From: Streptomyces sp. NRRL WC-3742
Lineage (GTDB): Bacteria > Actinomycetota > Actinomycetes > Streptomycetales > Streptomycetaceae
Direction: 5' to 3'
DNA: 64,000 bases
Assembly (NCBI RefSeq): GCF_000720635.1
Contig: NZ_JOCF01000012.1
Span: forward strand, 1 to 64,000
The notes under the pieces are model-generated. The model saw only the letters and a program-made list of their open reading frames with translations, was not told where the DNA came from and did no database searches. The position numbers and the translations under genes are program-made. Of the stretch, positions 1-8,681 are shown piece by piece. The first letter of the stretch is position 1, and the number at the start of each line of letters is the position of its first letter.

Positions 1-33
1 GGGAGGGAGGGGGCGGGGCCCGGGGGAGTGAAC

Positions 34-76
34 TGTTGCGGCGCGCTCCGGGTAGGCCCGGAGCGCGCCGCTGAAA
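34..76. repeat. 43-bp hairpin repeat, copy 1
   Basis: The stem arms are 38-52 and 57-71 (15 bp, loop TAGG), followed by CTGAAA. The same 43 bases occur at 3059-3101 with two differences. It looks like a factor-independent terminator without a long T tract, as is usual in Streptomyces. The two copies bracket the regulator segment between them. Confidence 0.75.
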
Positions 77-128
77 AGCCAGAGCGCAAATCGTTCCGTC
101 CGCCGATCAGGACAACCTGCGGAACCGT

Positions 129-162
129 GTGGCGGGCCCTGGGTGCACCCAGGGCCCGCCAC
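129..162. terminator. Perfect 34-bp palindrome
   Basis: Arms 129-145 and 146-162 are exact reverse complements. As RNA this would form a very stable hairpin, and a terminator is the simplest reading. No intact gene ends immediately beside it. Confidence 0.5.
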
Positions 163-344
163 AGTAGGGGCAGGGCGCTGTGGATGCACGGAAGTCCTTT
201 CGGAGCGGCTCGTGCCGCCATTGGTCTCGCCCGGGGCGCCTGCGTCGAGCGGACTTCAAGTTGCCCTAGGGTGTGGGGAGTTCCCGGTGGCGGATTGCTG
301 CCGGGACTTCGTGCTTCCTGGGGCGGAGTGGATCATGCGGTACG

Positions 345-684
345 GGCGGTTGCTGCGGCGTGGGCCTGGTGGCCGTGGCCGAGTCGCTGCCGTACATCGT
401 TCTGGGCACGGTGGGGCGCCAACTGATGGACAGGTTCGCGTCGTTGCGGGCGCTGGCGATCGTCGACGCGGCGCGGCTGGTGCTGGTGGCCGCGCTGCCG
501 TGGGCGTGGGCCGAGTTCGGCGCGGCGGGGCTGATCACCTCCGCCGCGCTGCTTGGGGTCGGTGGGGCGCTGTTCGATCCGAATCTCGGTGCGATGGTGC
601 CGGACCTGGTCAGGCCGGGTGAGGTCCAGGCCGTCAGCGGGTTGATGGACCTGACCGGTCGGATCGCCCGGATCGCCGGCCCGA
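345..684 (+). pseudogene. Fragment of an MFS drug-efflux transporter
   Basis: About 113 codons read like the N-terminal third of a major facilitator superfamily efflux pump. They show membrane helices and the family-like stretches LFDPNLGAMVPDLV and VQAVSGLMDLTGR. The frame lacks a proper start: the open frame goes back to 273, but the residues before about 345 are unlike a transporter. After about 684 the similarity stops and the frame continues into unrelated sequence. A working MFS protein is around 400 residues, so this is a remnant. The call is by motif recognition only. Confidence 0.65.
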
Positions 685-689
685 TGACG

Positions 690-904
690 TCCTGGACCGC
701 AGACAACAACTGCGGGGCACGAACCGCCACATGGGCCCACTCGGCCTCCAGGTGCGGGTTGCGGGCGATCTCTCGTTGCTGGGCGCCGTGTTCAGCCACC
801 AGTTGGACGGCCCGGGCCCGAGCGGCGCCTGGCGCGGACCATTCCACGCCAGCCCTCAGTCCGCGAGCCCCGAGGACGCCGTTGGTTCTGATCATGGCGG
901 TCAC
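690..904 (-). pseudogene. Possible truncated small gene next to the MFS remnant
   Basis: A GTG at 904, preceded by an AAGGG-like ribosome site, opens a frame 12 bases after the ATPase gene on the same strand. The first 72 or so codons look protein-like (with AQQREIARNPHLEAEWAH). From about 690 onward the frame runs antisense through the MFS remnant as low-complexity sequence. I do not recognise the family. The simplest view is a gene broken at the same junction that truncated the MFS gene. Confidence 0.3.
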
Positions 905-916
905 TGAATCCCTTCG

Positions 917-1471
917 TCACGAAGTGCCCGTCCGGCTTAGCGGGACCGTGGGGTCGGTGATGGGGGAATGAAGCGGACTCGCCCATCGTGTGCGAGCCCT
1001 CCACGCGAGCGCGCTGATGATGGCCTCGATGGCTCGGCCCGGCCCCACGAGGAGATGGCGCCTGGTTACCGGCTGTTCGGGCAGGGCCAGTTCTGCCCAC
1101 ACCCGCTTGCCGTTTTCGGTGCGCGCGGCTCCATGTGCGAGAGCGAGGCATCCGATCAGTGCCAGACCCCGGCCGCTCTCCATGTCAGCCCCCGCCCTTC
1201 GGTGCCTGGGAAGCACGGCCGACCCGTCGTAGACCTCGATCAAGGCCCGGCGCAGCCTGACGCTCACATGAAGGGCAACAGCGAACACGGGCTGGTCGGA
1301 ATGGTGTACGGCATTCGCCACCAACTCGGATGTGACCGTGTCCAACGCGAGCCGGCTGCCTTCGTCCAGAAGGACACCCCAGTCGGCGATGAGCGCCCGT
1401 ACCTGGCGACGGGCATCGGAAACGGAAACCGGTTCTCTGGTCAGGAGGAAGACATGGGAATGCACGACCAC
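917..1471 (-). CDS. Orphan ATP-binding regulator (HATPase, anti-sigma/RsbW-like)
   Basis: This 184-residue protein is a stand-alone GHKL ATPase of the kind that is abundant in Streptomyces. The N box is ELVANAVHH (about residues 50-58), the G1 region is EVYDGS and the G2 region is GRGLALIG. Such proteins are thought to be anti-sigma or partner-switch kinases and are often paired with an HTH regulator, as here with the divergent gene at 1686. The last 50 or so residues have no clear domain. The start is a GTG. The intergenic region carries palindromes that could serve both genes. The target sigma or anti-anti-sigma partner cannot be told from the sequence. Confidence 0.8.
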   Translation of the reverse strand: MVVHSHVFLLTREPVSVSDARRQVRALIADWGVLLDEGSRLALDTVTSELVANAVHHSDQPVFAVALHVSVRLRRALIEVYDGSAVLPRHRRAGADMESGRGLALIGCLALAHGAARTENGKRVWAELALPEQPVTRRHLLVGPGRAIEAIISALAWRARTRWASPLHSPITDPTVPLSRTGTS

Positions 1472-1594
1472 GATGAGGAACCCTTCGGCACTGGCCTGGA
1501 TAGCGGCGCCGGTCGCCTGGGAGCAGACGAGCAGGTGGCCGGCGCCGCCGATCGTGGAGCCGCAGCGGTCCCTGGATGGGACTCAGACTCGGCC

Positions 1595-1617
1595 TGACGT
1601 AGAGTCAACATGCATGT
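1595..1617. promoter_or_regulatory. Palindromes between divergent regulator genes
   Basis: An imperfect dyad TGACGTAGAGTCA (1595-1607) is followed directly by the perfect palindrome ACATGCATGT (1608-1617). They lie between the ATPase gene (leftward from 1471) and the HTH gene (rightward from 1686), so an operator for the HTH protein is possible. This is inferred from position only. Confidence 0.35.
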
Positions 1618-1685
1618 GCCGGGCGTGAACACGGCCCGGACTCCCCAGACGCTTGAAACCCTTGAAACCTGATCCGAGGGCAGCG

Positions 1686-3029
1686 ATGGCAGCACGCGAA
1701 CGGACACCCAACGTCAAGCTCGGTGCACTGGTCCAGCAGTGCCGTTGGGCGAGCAACGGAGAGTTCGCCCGAGCGGTCAACCGCGCGGGCACCGAAGCCG
1801 GGTACAAGCTCAGATACGACGAATCTGCAGTCTCGCACTGGCTTTCCGGTACCCGGCCCATGGCGAAATACCAGAACGTGGTTCTGGAGACCCTGACCCG
1901 CCGTCTGAGGCGGCCCGTCACGGCGTTCGAGGCGGGCTTCGCCGATCAGCCAGACGTTCAGCCGTGCTGTACGGATACCGTGGCTGGACTGGTCGACCTC
2001 GGGAGCGTGGACATGGACCCATCACGCAGGGGCGTACTTGGTGCGGGCCTCTACTCGATCGCTCTCACCATCCCTGACTGGCCGGATGTCATCGGGCGGT
2101 TCGAGCGGCTCAGGAGTGATCCGCACACCAGGATCGGAATGGCCGAGGTCGAGTCCGTGATCGCCATGACCGAGCGGATCAGCGAGCTCGACGACCGGTT
2201 CGGGGGGCGGACGGCCCGGCCGATGGCCGCCGCGTTCATGGTCAACAATATCGCGCCGCATCTGAAGGCCACTGCGTCCGACGATGTACGCAAGGCGATG
2301 CTGTCGGCTGCGGCTGACCATCTCTATCTGACGGGGTACATGGCCGTGGACGAACGGATGGACCTGCTCGGGCAGAGTTACTACACCAAGGCTTTGGAGC
2401 TCGCTCTCGCAGCCGGTGACCATCTCACTTACTGCACCACGCTTCGGGGCATGAGCGTGCAGGCCGTCGAGCTCGGTCATGGAGCCGAGGCGTTGCGGTT
2501 CGCGGACGCCGCTGCTGCCGCCTCGCCCGAGGCCGGGCCCCGGATGCGGGCCTTCCTTGCGGGGCAGCAGGCCCATGCTCTCGCCCAGAACCGGGACCGT
2601 GGCGGAGCGCTCGGCAAGCTCCGTGAGGCCGAAGCCGCCATGGAGCAGGCCGAGTCCAAGGCCAAGGCCCACGGGTCCTACGACCCTGCGTCGCTCTCGT
2701 ACCACGTTGCGCAGGTCAGGTACGAACTCGGCGACCGTGAAGGTGCGATCCGCGCGCTCCAGCACTCCGAGAAGGTCCGCCCCGCGGTGTACCGGCGGGC
2801 CCGTGTTCGCCACCGCGCGATGATCGCCGAGTGGCAGCTCGAAGCGGGGCGGTTGGAGGAGGCCGTCCAGAACTGGCATCTCGCCTTGGACGACTTTCCC
2901 CATGTGCAGTCCGGCCGGGCCGACGACCGGTTTCGCAGGATGCTTTCCACCACGCGACCGCACCGGCGCAATCCTCACGTCCGCGAACTCCTCGAACGTG
3001 CCAGGCCGATTGCTCCCCGTCCGGCTTGA
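1686..3029 (+). CDS. HTH transcriptional regulator with TPR-like C-terminus
   Basis: This 447-residue protein has an N-terminal DNA-binding region (about residues 10-75; SHWLSGTRPMAKYQ is typical of the XRE-like heads of Streptomyces regulators). A long alpha-helical region with TPR-like repeats follows (about 130-430, for example HYDPASLSYHVAQVRYELG-type helices). This layout is common in Streptomyces regulators that sense a ligand or partner through the helical part. The ATG at 1686 is preferred because GAGGG lies five bases upstream; an in-frame ATG at 1653 lacks a ribosome site. It is transcribed away from the ATPase gene at 917-1471, and the two may form one regulatory unit. Its ligand and targets are unknown. 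Confidence 0.8.
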   Translation: MAARERTPNVKLGALVQQCRWASNGEFARAVNRAGTEAGYKLRYDESAVSHWLSGTRPMAKYQNVVLETLTRRLRRPVTAFEAGFADQPDVQPCCTDTVAGLVDLGSVDMDPSRRGVLGAGLYSIALTIPDWPDVIGRFERLRSDPHTRIGMAEVESVIAMTERISELDDRFGGRTARPMAAAFMVNNIAPHLKATASDDVRKAMLSAAADHLYLTGYMAVDERMDLLGQSYYTKALELALAAGDHLTYCTTLRGMSVQAVELGHGAEALRFADAAAAASPEAGPRMRAFLAGQQAHALAQNRDRGGALGKLREAEAAMEQAESKAKAHGSYDPASLSYHVAQVRYELGDREGAIRALQHSEKVRPAVYRRARVRHRAMIAEWQLEAGRLEEAVQNWHLALDDFPHVQSGRADDRFRRMLSTTRPHRRNPHVRELLERARPIAPRPA

Positions 3030-3058
3030 TCCATCTCGTCACCGCACAGGCAGAGGGC

Positions 3059-3254
3059 TGTTGCGGCGCGCTCCGGGCAGGCCCGGAGTGCGCCGCTGAA
3101 AGCCCGATCGAGCCCCTTAGGAATCCGAAGGGGCCGTGGGGCTGGTCGCGGCGGGCTCTCGCAGGGCCGGAGCCCGCCGCTCGGGTTCCGCTTGTGGGAC
3201 CAGCCTGCCCGGTGCATTCAGCGGTGAGCTCTGGTCCTGTCCAGAGCTCACCGC
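3059..3254. terminator. Three successive hairpins after the HTH gene
   Basis: Three strong inverted repeats follow one another: 3063-3077/3082-3096 (copy 2 of the 43-bp repeat), 3148-3157/3171-3180, and 3221-3234/3241-3254 (14-bp perfect stem, 6-base loop). They separate the HTH gene from the leftward small gene ending at 3278 and probably stop transcription from both sides. Confidence 0.65.
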
Positions 3255-3277
3255 GCCACTCGCCGGGGGAGGGGCGG

Positions 3278-3556
3278 TCAGGCGGTTTCGCGCCAGCCCT
3301 CGTGGGTGGTGGCGAGGGCGTCGAGGGTGTGGAGGTGGGTGGGGGTCCAGCCGTCGGCGGGTGGGTCGAGGACGACGAGCCACTGGGCGTCCTCGGCGTC
3401 GTCCTCGCCGGCGAGGGCGTCGCGGACGATCTCGGGTTCGTCGAGGTCGGGGAGTTCGGTGGCGAGGGTCTCGGCGGCTTCCTCGGCGGCGTCGCGGTCG
3501 GGGAGGACGAGCAGCTGGCGGGCGTGGGGGTCGTCGGTGGGGTTGTTCTCGGTCAC
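3278..3556 (-). CDS. Small acidic conserved protein, function unknown
   Basis: This 92-residue acidic protein (QLLVLPDRDAAEEAAETLAT, then DDAEDAQWLVVLDP) lies immediately left of, and divergent from, holA. The pattern of beta strands with acidic helices looks like a folded domain rather than chance coding, and similar short genes sit beside holA in Streptomyces as far as I recall. The GTG at 3556 was chosen. Another in-frame GTG at 3574 would add six residues, and neither has a clear ribosome site. No function is assigned. Confidence 0.6.
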   Translation of the reverse strand: MTENNPTDDPHARQLLVLPDRDAAEEAAETLATELPDLDEPEIVRDALAGEDDAEDAQWLVVLDPPADGWTPTHLHTLDALATTHEGWRETA

Positions 3557-3604
3557 CTGGACATTCTCGGGCACTGTCGGCGGGCCGTGGGATGCTGGTA
3601 GGCG

Positions 3605-4603
3605 ATGGCCAGGAAGAGTGCACCCGATGACCTGCTCGCCCCGCTGACCCTCGCGGTCGGTCAGGAGGAGCTGCTGCTGGACCGCGCGGTCGCCCAGGTG
3701 GTGGCGGCGGCGAAGGCGGCGGACCCGGACACGGACGTGCGGGACCTGCCGCCCGGGGGTCTGCAGCCGGGCAGCCTGGCCGAGTTGACCACGCCCTCGC
3801 TGTTCGCCGAGCGCAAGGTGATCGTGGTCCGCGCCGCGCAGGACCTCTCCGCCGACTCCGTGAAGGAGGTCAAGGCGTACATCGAGGACCCGGTCGAAGA
3901 GGTGATCATGGTGCTGGTCCACGCGGGCGGCGCCAAGGGCAAGGGCCTGCTGGACACCGGCCGCAAGGCGGGCGGGCGCGAGGTGGCCTGCGCGAAGCTG
4001 GCCAAGGCGAGCGAGCGGCTGGCCTTCGTGAAGGGCGAGTTCCGTACGCTCGGCCGTTCGGCGACGCCGGAGGCGTGCCAGGCGCTGCTGGACTCCCTGG
4101 GCAGCGATCTGCGTGAACTGGCCGCCGCGTGCAGCCAGTTGACCTCGGACGTCGAGGGCACGATCGACGAGACGGTGGTGGCCCGCTACTACAGCGGCCG
4201 CGCCGAGGCGACGGGCTTCGAGGTGGCGGACCTGGCGGTCACCGGCCGCGCGGCGGAGGCGCTGGAGCGGCTGCGCTGGGCGCTGGCGGTGGGCCAGCCG
4301 CCGACCGGCATCACCTACGCGCTGGCCTCCGGCGTGCGCAGCATCGGCCGGCTGGCGACGACGGGCCGGAACATGCGCCCGGCCGACCTGGCCCGGGAGC
4401 TGGGCATGCCGCCGTGGAAGGTGGACCGGGTGCGCCAGCAGATGCGCGGCTGGACGGGCGACGGCGTGGCCGCCGCGCTGACGGCGATCGCCCGGGCGGA
4501 CGCGGAGGTCAAGGGCGGCTCGGACGATCCGGCGTTCGCCCTGGAGCGCGCGGTGGTCGCGGTCGCCCGCGCGGCCCGGGCGGGCTCCCGCCCGGCGTAC
4601 TGA
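3605..4603 (+). CDS. holA: DNA polymerase III subunit delta
   Basis: This 332-residue protein matches the clamp-loader delta subunit, which opens the beta clamp so that it can be placed on DNA. The N-terminal third is the AAA-like domain I (APLTLAVGQEELLLDRAV, with SLFAERKVIVVRAAQDL), followed by the helical domains (SDLRELAAACSQLTSDVEG, GMPPWKVDRVRQQMRGW). Length is normal for actinobacteria. A GATGCT hexamer at 3591-3596, eight bases before the ATG, suggests a leaderless transcript. The gene ends toward the convergent rpsT, with a shared terminator between them. Confidence 0.92.
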   Translation: MARKSAPDDLLAPLTLAVGQEELLLDRAVAQVVAAAKAADPDTDVRDLPPGGLQPGSLAELTTPSLFAERKVIVVRAAQDLSADSVKEVKAYIEDPVEEVIMVLVHAGGAKGKGLLDTGRKAGGREVACAKLAKASERLAFVKGEFRTLGRSATPEACQALLDSLGSDLRELAAACSQLTSDVEGTIDETVVARYYSGRAEATGFEVADLAVTGRAAEALERLRWALAVGQPPTGITYALASGVRSIGRLATTGRNMRPADLARELGMPPWKVDRVRQQMRGWTGDGVAAALTAIARADAEVKGGSDDPAFALERAVVAVARAARAGSRPAY

Positions 4604-5031
4604 CGGAGTCGGCCCGGCGGGACGGGGCTTCACCGCGCGGGGCCTCACCACACGGGCCTCACCGCACGGGGCTTCGCCGCGTCGGGGGCAGGACTCCCCG
4701 AACTTCACGGCCTTCACCGTCACCGTCACCGTCACCGACTGGCCGGTCAGGGCCGTGCCGGCGGTGAGGGCGGCGCTGCGGCGGCCAGGACCGCGCTCGC
4801 CGCGTGGCGGAGCGGTCGGAGCCCTGTGCGCGAAATGCGTACTGCCCGCCCGGTGTGTACCGGACGGGCAGTAGGAGAAGGGCCTGTGAGCAGGCGCTTC
4901 GGTCAGTCTCTGTGCACCGCACCCGCGTGGCGAACGCAGGCCGCGTGCGGTGCGAGGTCTTGCGCGCCTCGGGGTTCGGGTAGAGGGCCGGAACGTCCCG
5001 GGGCGGGGTGGGGGCGGAGCCCCCGGGGGCG
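4604..5031. other. Gap between convergent holA and rpsT
   Basis: No gene is supported in these 428 bases. They contain several near copies of a CACSGGGCCTCACC-type unit (4630-4680), a hexanucleotide run of CACCGT repeated about four times at 4715-4738, and a strong hairpin at 4840-4873. No tRNA cloverleaf was found. Confidence 0.6.
4840..4873. terminator. Bidirectional terminator between holA and rpsT
   Basis: The arms at about 4840-4854 and 4859-4873 pair over 15 bases with one mismatch and a GTGT loop. The position between convergent genes suggests it ends both transcripts. Confidence 0.7.
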
Positions 5032-5301
5032 TCAGGCCGAGACGGCGCTGTTGACGCGCTTGGTGATGGCCGACTTCTTGTTGGCGGCCTGGTTGGCGTG
5101 GATGACGCCCTTGCTCACGGCCTTGTCGAGCGCCTTGGAGGCGGCGCGGGCCAGCACGGTGGCCTTCTCGGTCTCACCGGCGGCAGCGGCCTCGCGGGCC
5201 TTGCGCAGAGCGGTCTTCAGCGAGGACTTGACGGCCTTGTTGCGCAGGCGCGCCTTCTCGTTGGTCTTGTTGCGCTTGATCTGGGACTTGATGTTCGCCA
5301 C
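5032..5301 (-). CDS. rpsT: 30S ribosomal protein S20
   Basis: This 89-residue, very basic protein begins [11 protein letters not shown] and contains [20 protein letters not shown], the hallmark of bacterial S20. S20 binds 16S rRNA early in 30S assembly. It starts with GTG at 5301, with GAGG seven bases upstream. The gene is divergent from lepA across a 285-base region and convergent with holA. Length and sequence are entirely normal. Confidence 0.97.
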   Translation of the reverse strand: MANIKSQIKRNKTNEKARLRNKAVKSSLKTALRKAREAAAAGETEKATVLARAASKALDKAVSKGVIHANQAANKKSAITKRVNSAVSA

Positions 5302-5586
5302 GAAGGAGCCTCAGTCTGTCTAAGGAGTTGAACGGGTTCGCACCGTGCGGCCGCCGGTCGTGCTGAGAGGGCATGCCGGGGCCAGGTGCAGCTGACCACG
5401 CTACCAGGGGCCCGCCGCCCGCCCCAAACCGGCGGGGGAGGAACTCCCCGACGGTCCCCCCGTCCGTAGTCGTGGGAGGATGGGAGGAACTCTTTCGATC
5501 GGACGAGACCGTCCGGTCCCCGGGGCGACCGGTCAGCGATGATCCGGCCCCCGGCCCCGGACGGACCAACGGAGAATCGGACCAAG

Positions 5587-7455
5587 GTGCCCGCGACCCC
5601 CAGCAATGTGCCAGAGCCCAGCCGTACCGACCCGGCGCTGATCCGCAACTTCTGCATCATCGCCCACATCGACCACGGCAAGTCGACGCTCGCAGACCGG
5701 ATGCTGCAGATCACCGGCGTCGTCGACCCCCGGCAGATGCGTGCCCAGTACCTCGACCGCATGGACATCGAGCGCGAGCGCGGCATCACCATCAAGTCGC
5801 AGGCGGTCCGCCTCCCGTGGGCCCCGAGGACCGGGCCGGGCGCCGGTACGACGCACATCCTCAACATGATCGACACCCCGGGCCACGTGGACTTCACGTA
5901 CGAGGTGTCCCGTTCCCTGGCGGCCTGCGAGGGCACCATCCTGGTGGTCGACGCGGCCCAGGGCATCGAGGCGCAGACCCTCGCCAACCTGTACCTGGCG
6001 CTGGAGAACGACCTCACGATCGTCCCGGTCCTCAACAAGATCGACCTCCCGGCCGCCCAGCCGGAGAAGTACGCCGCGGAGATCGCCCACATCATCGGCT
6101 GCGACCCCTCGGACGTGCTCCAGGTCAGCGCCAAGACGGGCCTGGGCGTCGAGGACCTGCTCGACCACATCGTCAACACCGTCCCGGCCCCGGTCGGCGT
6201 CAAGGACGCCCCGGCCCGCGCGATGATCTTCGACTCGGTGTACGACTCCTACCGCGGCGTGGTCACCTACGTCCGTGTCGTGGACGGCCAGCTCACCAAG
6301 CGCGAGCGCATCGCGATGATGTCCACCGGCGCCACCCACGAGCTGCTGGAGATCGGCGTCATCTCGCCCGAGCCGAAGGTCGCGGACGGCCTGGGCGTCG
6401 GCGAGGTGGGCTACATCATCACCGGTGTGAAGGACGTCCGGCAGTCCAAGGTCGGTGACACGATCACCTCGATGCACAAGGGTGCCACCGAGGCGCTGGG
6501 CGGCTACAAGGACCCGCGTCCGATGGTGTTCTCCGGCCTGTACCCGCTGGACGGCTCGGACTACCCGCTGCTGCGCGACGCCCTGGACAAGCTGCGCCTG
6601 AACGACGCCGCCCTGGTGTACGAGCCGGAGACCTCGGTCGCCCTCGGCTTCGGCTACCGCTGCGGCTTCCTCGGCCTGCTGCACCTGGAGATCATCCGGG
6701 AGCGCCTGGAGCGCGAGTTCAACCTCGACCTGATCTCCACCGCCCCGAACGTGGTCTACCGGGTGGTCATGGAGGACGGCACCGAGCACACCGTCACCAA
6801 CCCGAGCGAGTTCCCCACCGGCAAGATCGCCGAGGTGTACGAGCCGATCGTGCGCGGCACCATCCTGGCGCCCAACGAGTTCGTCGGCGCGATCATGGAG
6901 CTGTGCCAGTCCCGCCGCGGCAGCCTCCAGGGCATGGACTACCTGTCCGAGGACCGCGTCGAGCTGCGCTACACCCTGCCGCTCGCCGAGATCGTCTTCG
7001 ACTTCTTCGACCAGCTGAAGTCCAAGACCCGCGGCTACGCCTCGCTCGACTACGAGCCCATCGGCGAGCAGACCGCCGCCCTGGTCAAGGTCGACATCCT
7101 GCTGCACGGCGACGCGGTGGACGCCTTCTCCGCGATCGTGCACAAGGACAAGGCGTACGGCTACGGCGTGATGATGGCCGGCAAGCTGCAGAAGCTCATC
7201 CCGCGCCAGCAGTTCGAGGTGCCGATCCAGGCCGCGATCGGCTCCCGGGTGATCGCCCGCGAGACCGTCCGCGCGATCCGCAAGGACGTCCTCGCCAAGT
7301 GCTACGGCGGCGACATCTCCCGCAAGCGCAAGCTCCTGGAGAAGCAGAAGGAAGGCAAGAAGCGGATGAAGATGGTCGGCAGCGTGGAGGTTCCGCAGGA
7401 AGCCTTCATCGCCGCGCTGTCCACCGACGCCGAGTCCCCGAAGGACAAGAAGTAG
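5587..7455 (+). CDS. lepA: Elongation factor 4 (LepA) GTPase
   Basis: This 622-residue translational GTPase is of the EF4 type, which acts on stalled ribosomes or ribosome biogenesis. G1 is AHIDHGKST (residues 26-34), the switch region is RERGIT, G3 is DTPGHVDF and G4 is NKID. The LepA-specific C-terminal domain includes [17 protein letters not shown]. The GTG at 5587 gives the N-terminus [11 protein letters not shown] typical of Streptomyces LepA, with GGAG twelve bases upstream. An in-frame ATG at 5539 is less likely. A perfect terminator follows at 7468-7503. Confidence 0.97.
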   Translation: MPATPSNVPEPSRTDPALIRNFCIIAHIDHGKSTLADRMLQITGVVDPRQMRAQYLDRMDIERERGITIKSQAVRLPWAPRTGPGAGTTHILNMIDTPGHVDFTYEVSRSLAACEGTILVVDAAQGIEAQTLANLYLALENDLTIVPVLNKIDLPAAQPEKYAAEIAHIIGCDPSDVLQVSAKTGLGVEDLLDHIVNTVPAPVGVKDAPARAMIFDSVYDSYRGVVTYVRVVDGQLTKRERIAMMSTGATHELLEIGVISPEPKVADGLGVGEVGYIITGVKDVRQSKVGDTITSMHKGATEALGGYKDPRPMVFSGLYPLDGSDYPLLRDALDKLRLNDAALVYEPETSVALGFGYRCGFLGLLHLEIIRERLEREFNLDLISTAPNVVYRVVMEDGTEHTVTNPSEFPTGKIAEVYEPIVRGTILAPNEFVGAIMELCQSRRGSLQGMDYLSEDRVELRYTLPLAEIVFDFFDQLKSKTRGYASLDYEPIGEQTAALVKVDILLHGDAVDAFSAIVHKDKAYGYGVMMAGKLQKLIPRQQFEVPIQAAIGSRVIARETVRAIRKDVLAKCYGGDISRKRKLLEKQKEGKKRMKMVGSVEVPQEAFIAALSTDAESPKDKK

Positions 7456-7467
7456 CGATTGACCGCG

Positions 7468-7503
7468 AAGGGCCCTGGGCGGACACATCCGCCCAGGGCC
7501 CTT
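7468..7503. terminator. Terminator between lepA and the oxidoreductase gene
   Basis: Perfect 16-bp stem (7468-7483 with 7488-7503), loop CACA, followed by TT on the plus strand. It lies between two convergent genes and is symmetric, so it can serve both. Confidence 0.9.
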
Positions 7504-7507
7504 TCGG

Positions 7508-8593
7508 CTACTTGAGCGCGCTGAGGACGGCGCCGACGATCCCGGCCTTGACCAGCCGCCCCGCGGTGCCGGTGAGGACGGTGGGCTTCATCGAGTCGTC
7601 CGCGTGGACCAGCTGGAGCAGCCCGTCCCGCCGGCCGAGGCTCAGGCACTGCGCGGTGTACCTGAACGAGAACGGCTTCGAGGTGCGCCCGGCGAGCAGT
7701 CTGCCGACGTACCGGCCCTGCGGCAGGGCGGTGGCGCAGCCCATCCGCAGGGTGCCGACGCCGGGGACGGTGACGGCGGCGGCGTCGCCGATCACGTGGA
7801 TGTCGGGGTGCGAGAGCGAGCGCAGGTGGTCGTCGACCAGGGCGCGGCCGCGCCCGTCGACGGCGAGTCCGGCCTCGGCGGCCAGCGGGTGGGGCTCCAT
7901 CGAGGCGGCCCACACGGTGAGGTCGGCCTCGACCGGCCCGGCGGTGGTGCGCAGCCCGTCGGGGGTGACCTCGGTGACGGTGGCGTCCTCGTGGACGGCG
8001 ACGCCGAGCCGGTCGAGGACGCGGCGGATGTGGGCGCGGCCCTTGGGCGAGTAGATCCCGCCGACCTGCCCGGCGGCGACGATCCGCACCGTCCAGCCGG
8101 GGTGGGCCTCGGCGAGTTCGGTGGCGAGCTCGATGCCGGTGGCGCCGCCGCCGACGACGGCCAGGGTGCCGGGGTGGTCGGCCTCGCGGATCAGGCGCCG
8201 TACCTCGGCGGCGCGCTCCACGGGGTGGGCGTGCTCGACGGCGCCGGGGACGCCGTGCCAGGCGGTGCGGCTGCCGAGGGCGTGGACGAGGGTGTCGTAG
8301 CCGAGGGTGGTGCCGTCGTCCAGGAGGACCTTGTGCCCGTCCGGGTCGATCTCGACGGCCCGGGCGCGGAGGTGCTCGATCCGGCGGCCGCGGGCGAGGT
8401 CGCCGAGGGCGGGCCAGTCGCGGCCGCGGCCGGCGGCGGCCTCGTGCTGGCGGATGCGGTGCAGGAGTCGCTCCTCGGGGGCGACCAGGGTGACGGTGCG
8501 GTGCCGTCCGGCGCCCTTGGCCGCGCTGAGTCCGGCGTACCCGGCGCCCAGTACGACGATCCGCCTGCCGGTGGTGCTGGTGCTGCTGCTCAT
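7508..8593 (-). CDS. FAD-dependent pyridine nucleotide-disulfide oxidoreductase (NDH-2-like)
   Basis: This 361-residue flavoprotein has two dinucleotide-binding folds: VVLGAGYAGLSAAKGAG near the N-terminus for FAD and LAVVGGGATGIELATELAE near residue 165 for NAD(P)H. It also has the FAD-closing motif VIGDAAAV near 285. It resembles NADH dehydrogenase-like carotenoid-family flavoproteins, and its electron acceptor is unknown. The ATG at 8593 is fixed by GAGGAGG upstream. It lies 88 bases downstream of the ECF41 sigma gene on the same strand, which is the normal partner arrangement for ECF41 sigma factors. Confidence 0.85.
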   Translation of the reverse strand: MSSSTSTTGRRIVVLGAGYAGLSAAKGAGRHRTVTLVAPEERLLHRIRQHEAAAGRGRDWPALGDLARGRRIEHLRARAVEIDPDGHKVLLDDGTTLGYDTLVHALGSRTAWHGVPGAVEHAHPVERAAEVRRLIREADHPGTLAVVGGGATGIELATELAEAHPGWTVRIVAAGQVGGIYSPKGRAHIRRVLDRLGVAVHEDATVTEVTPDGLRTTAGPVEADLTVWAASMEPHPLAAEAGLAVDGRGRALVDDHLRSLSHPDIHVIGDAAAVTVPGVGTLRMGCATALPQGRYVGRLLAGRTSKPFSFRYTAQCLSLGRRDGLLQLVHADDSMKPTVLTGTAGRLVKAGIVGAVLSALK

Positions 8594-8681
8594 CTCGTCC
8601 GCCTCCTCGCGGGGTCGCTCCGGTGGAGCGCTGTTCGGGAGGGGGACGACACGGCCGCCGGGGATGTGACGGTGACCCGCG

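Larger units (their letters stand above)
1..344. other. Gene-free left edge with two strong hairpins
   Basis: No convincing gene is visible in the first 344 bases. The stretch holds a 15-bp-stem hairpin at 38-71 that recurs at 3063-3096, and a perfect 34-bp palindrome at 129-162. Past about position 345 the plus strand becomes recognisable as the inside of an MFS transporter, so the sequence here probably replaced that gene's start. Confidence 0.6.

Noticed and set aside
4604..5031. Possible RNA gene between holA and rpsT
   Set aside because: Only a terminator hairpin and simple repeats were found. No tRNA cloverleaf or known small-RNA pattern could be recognised.
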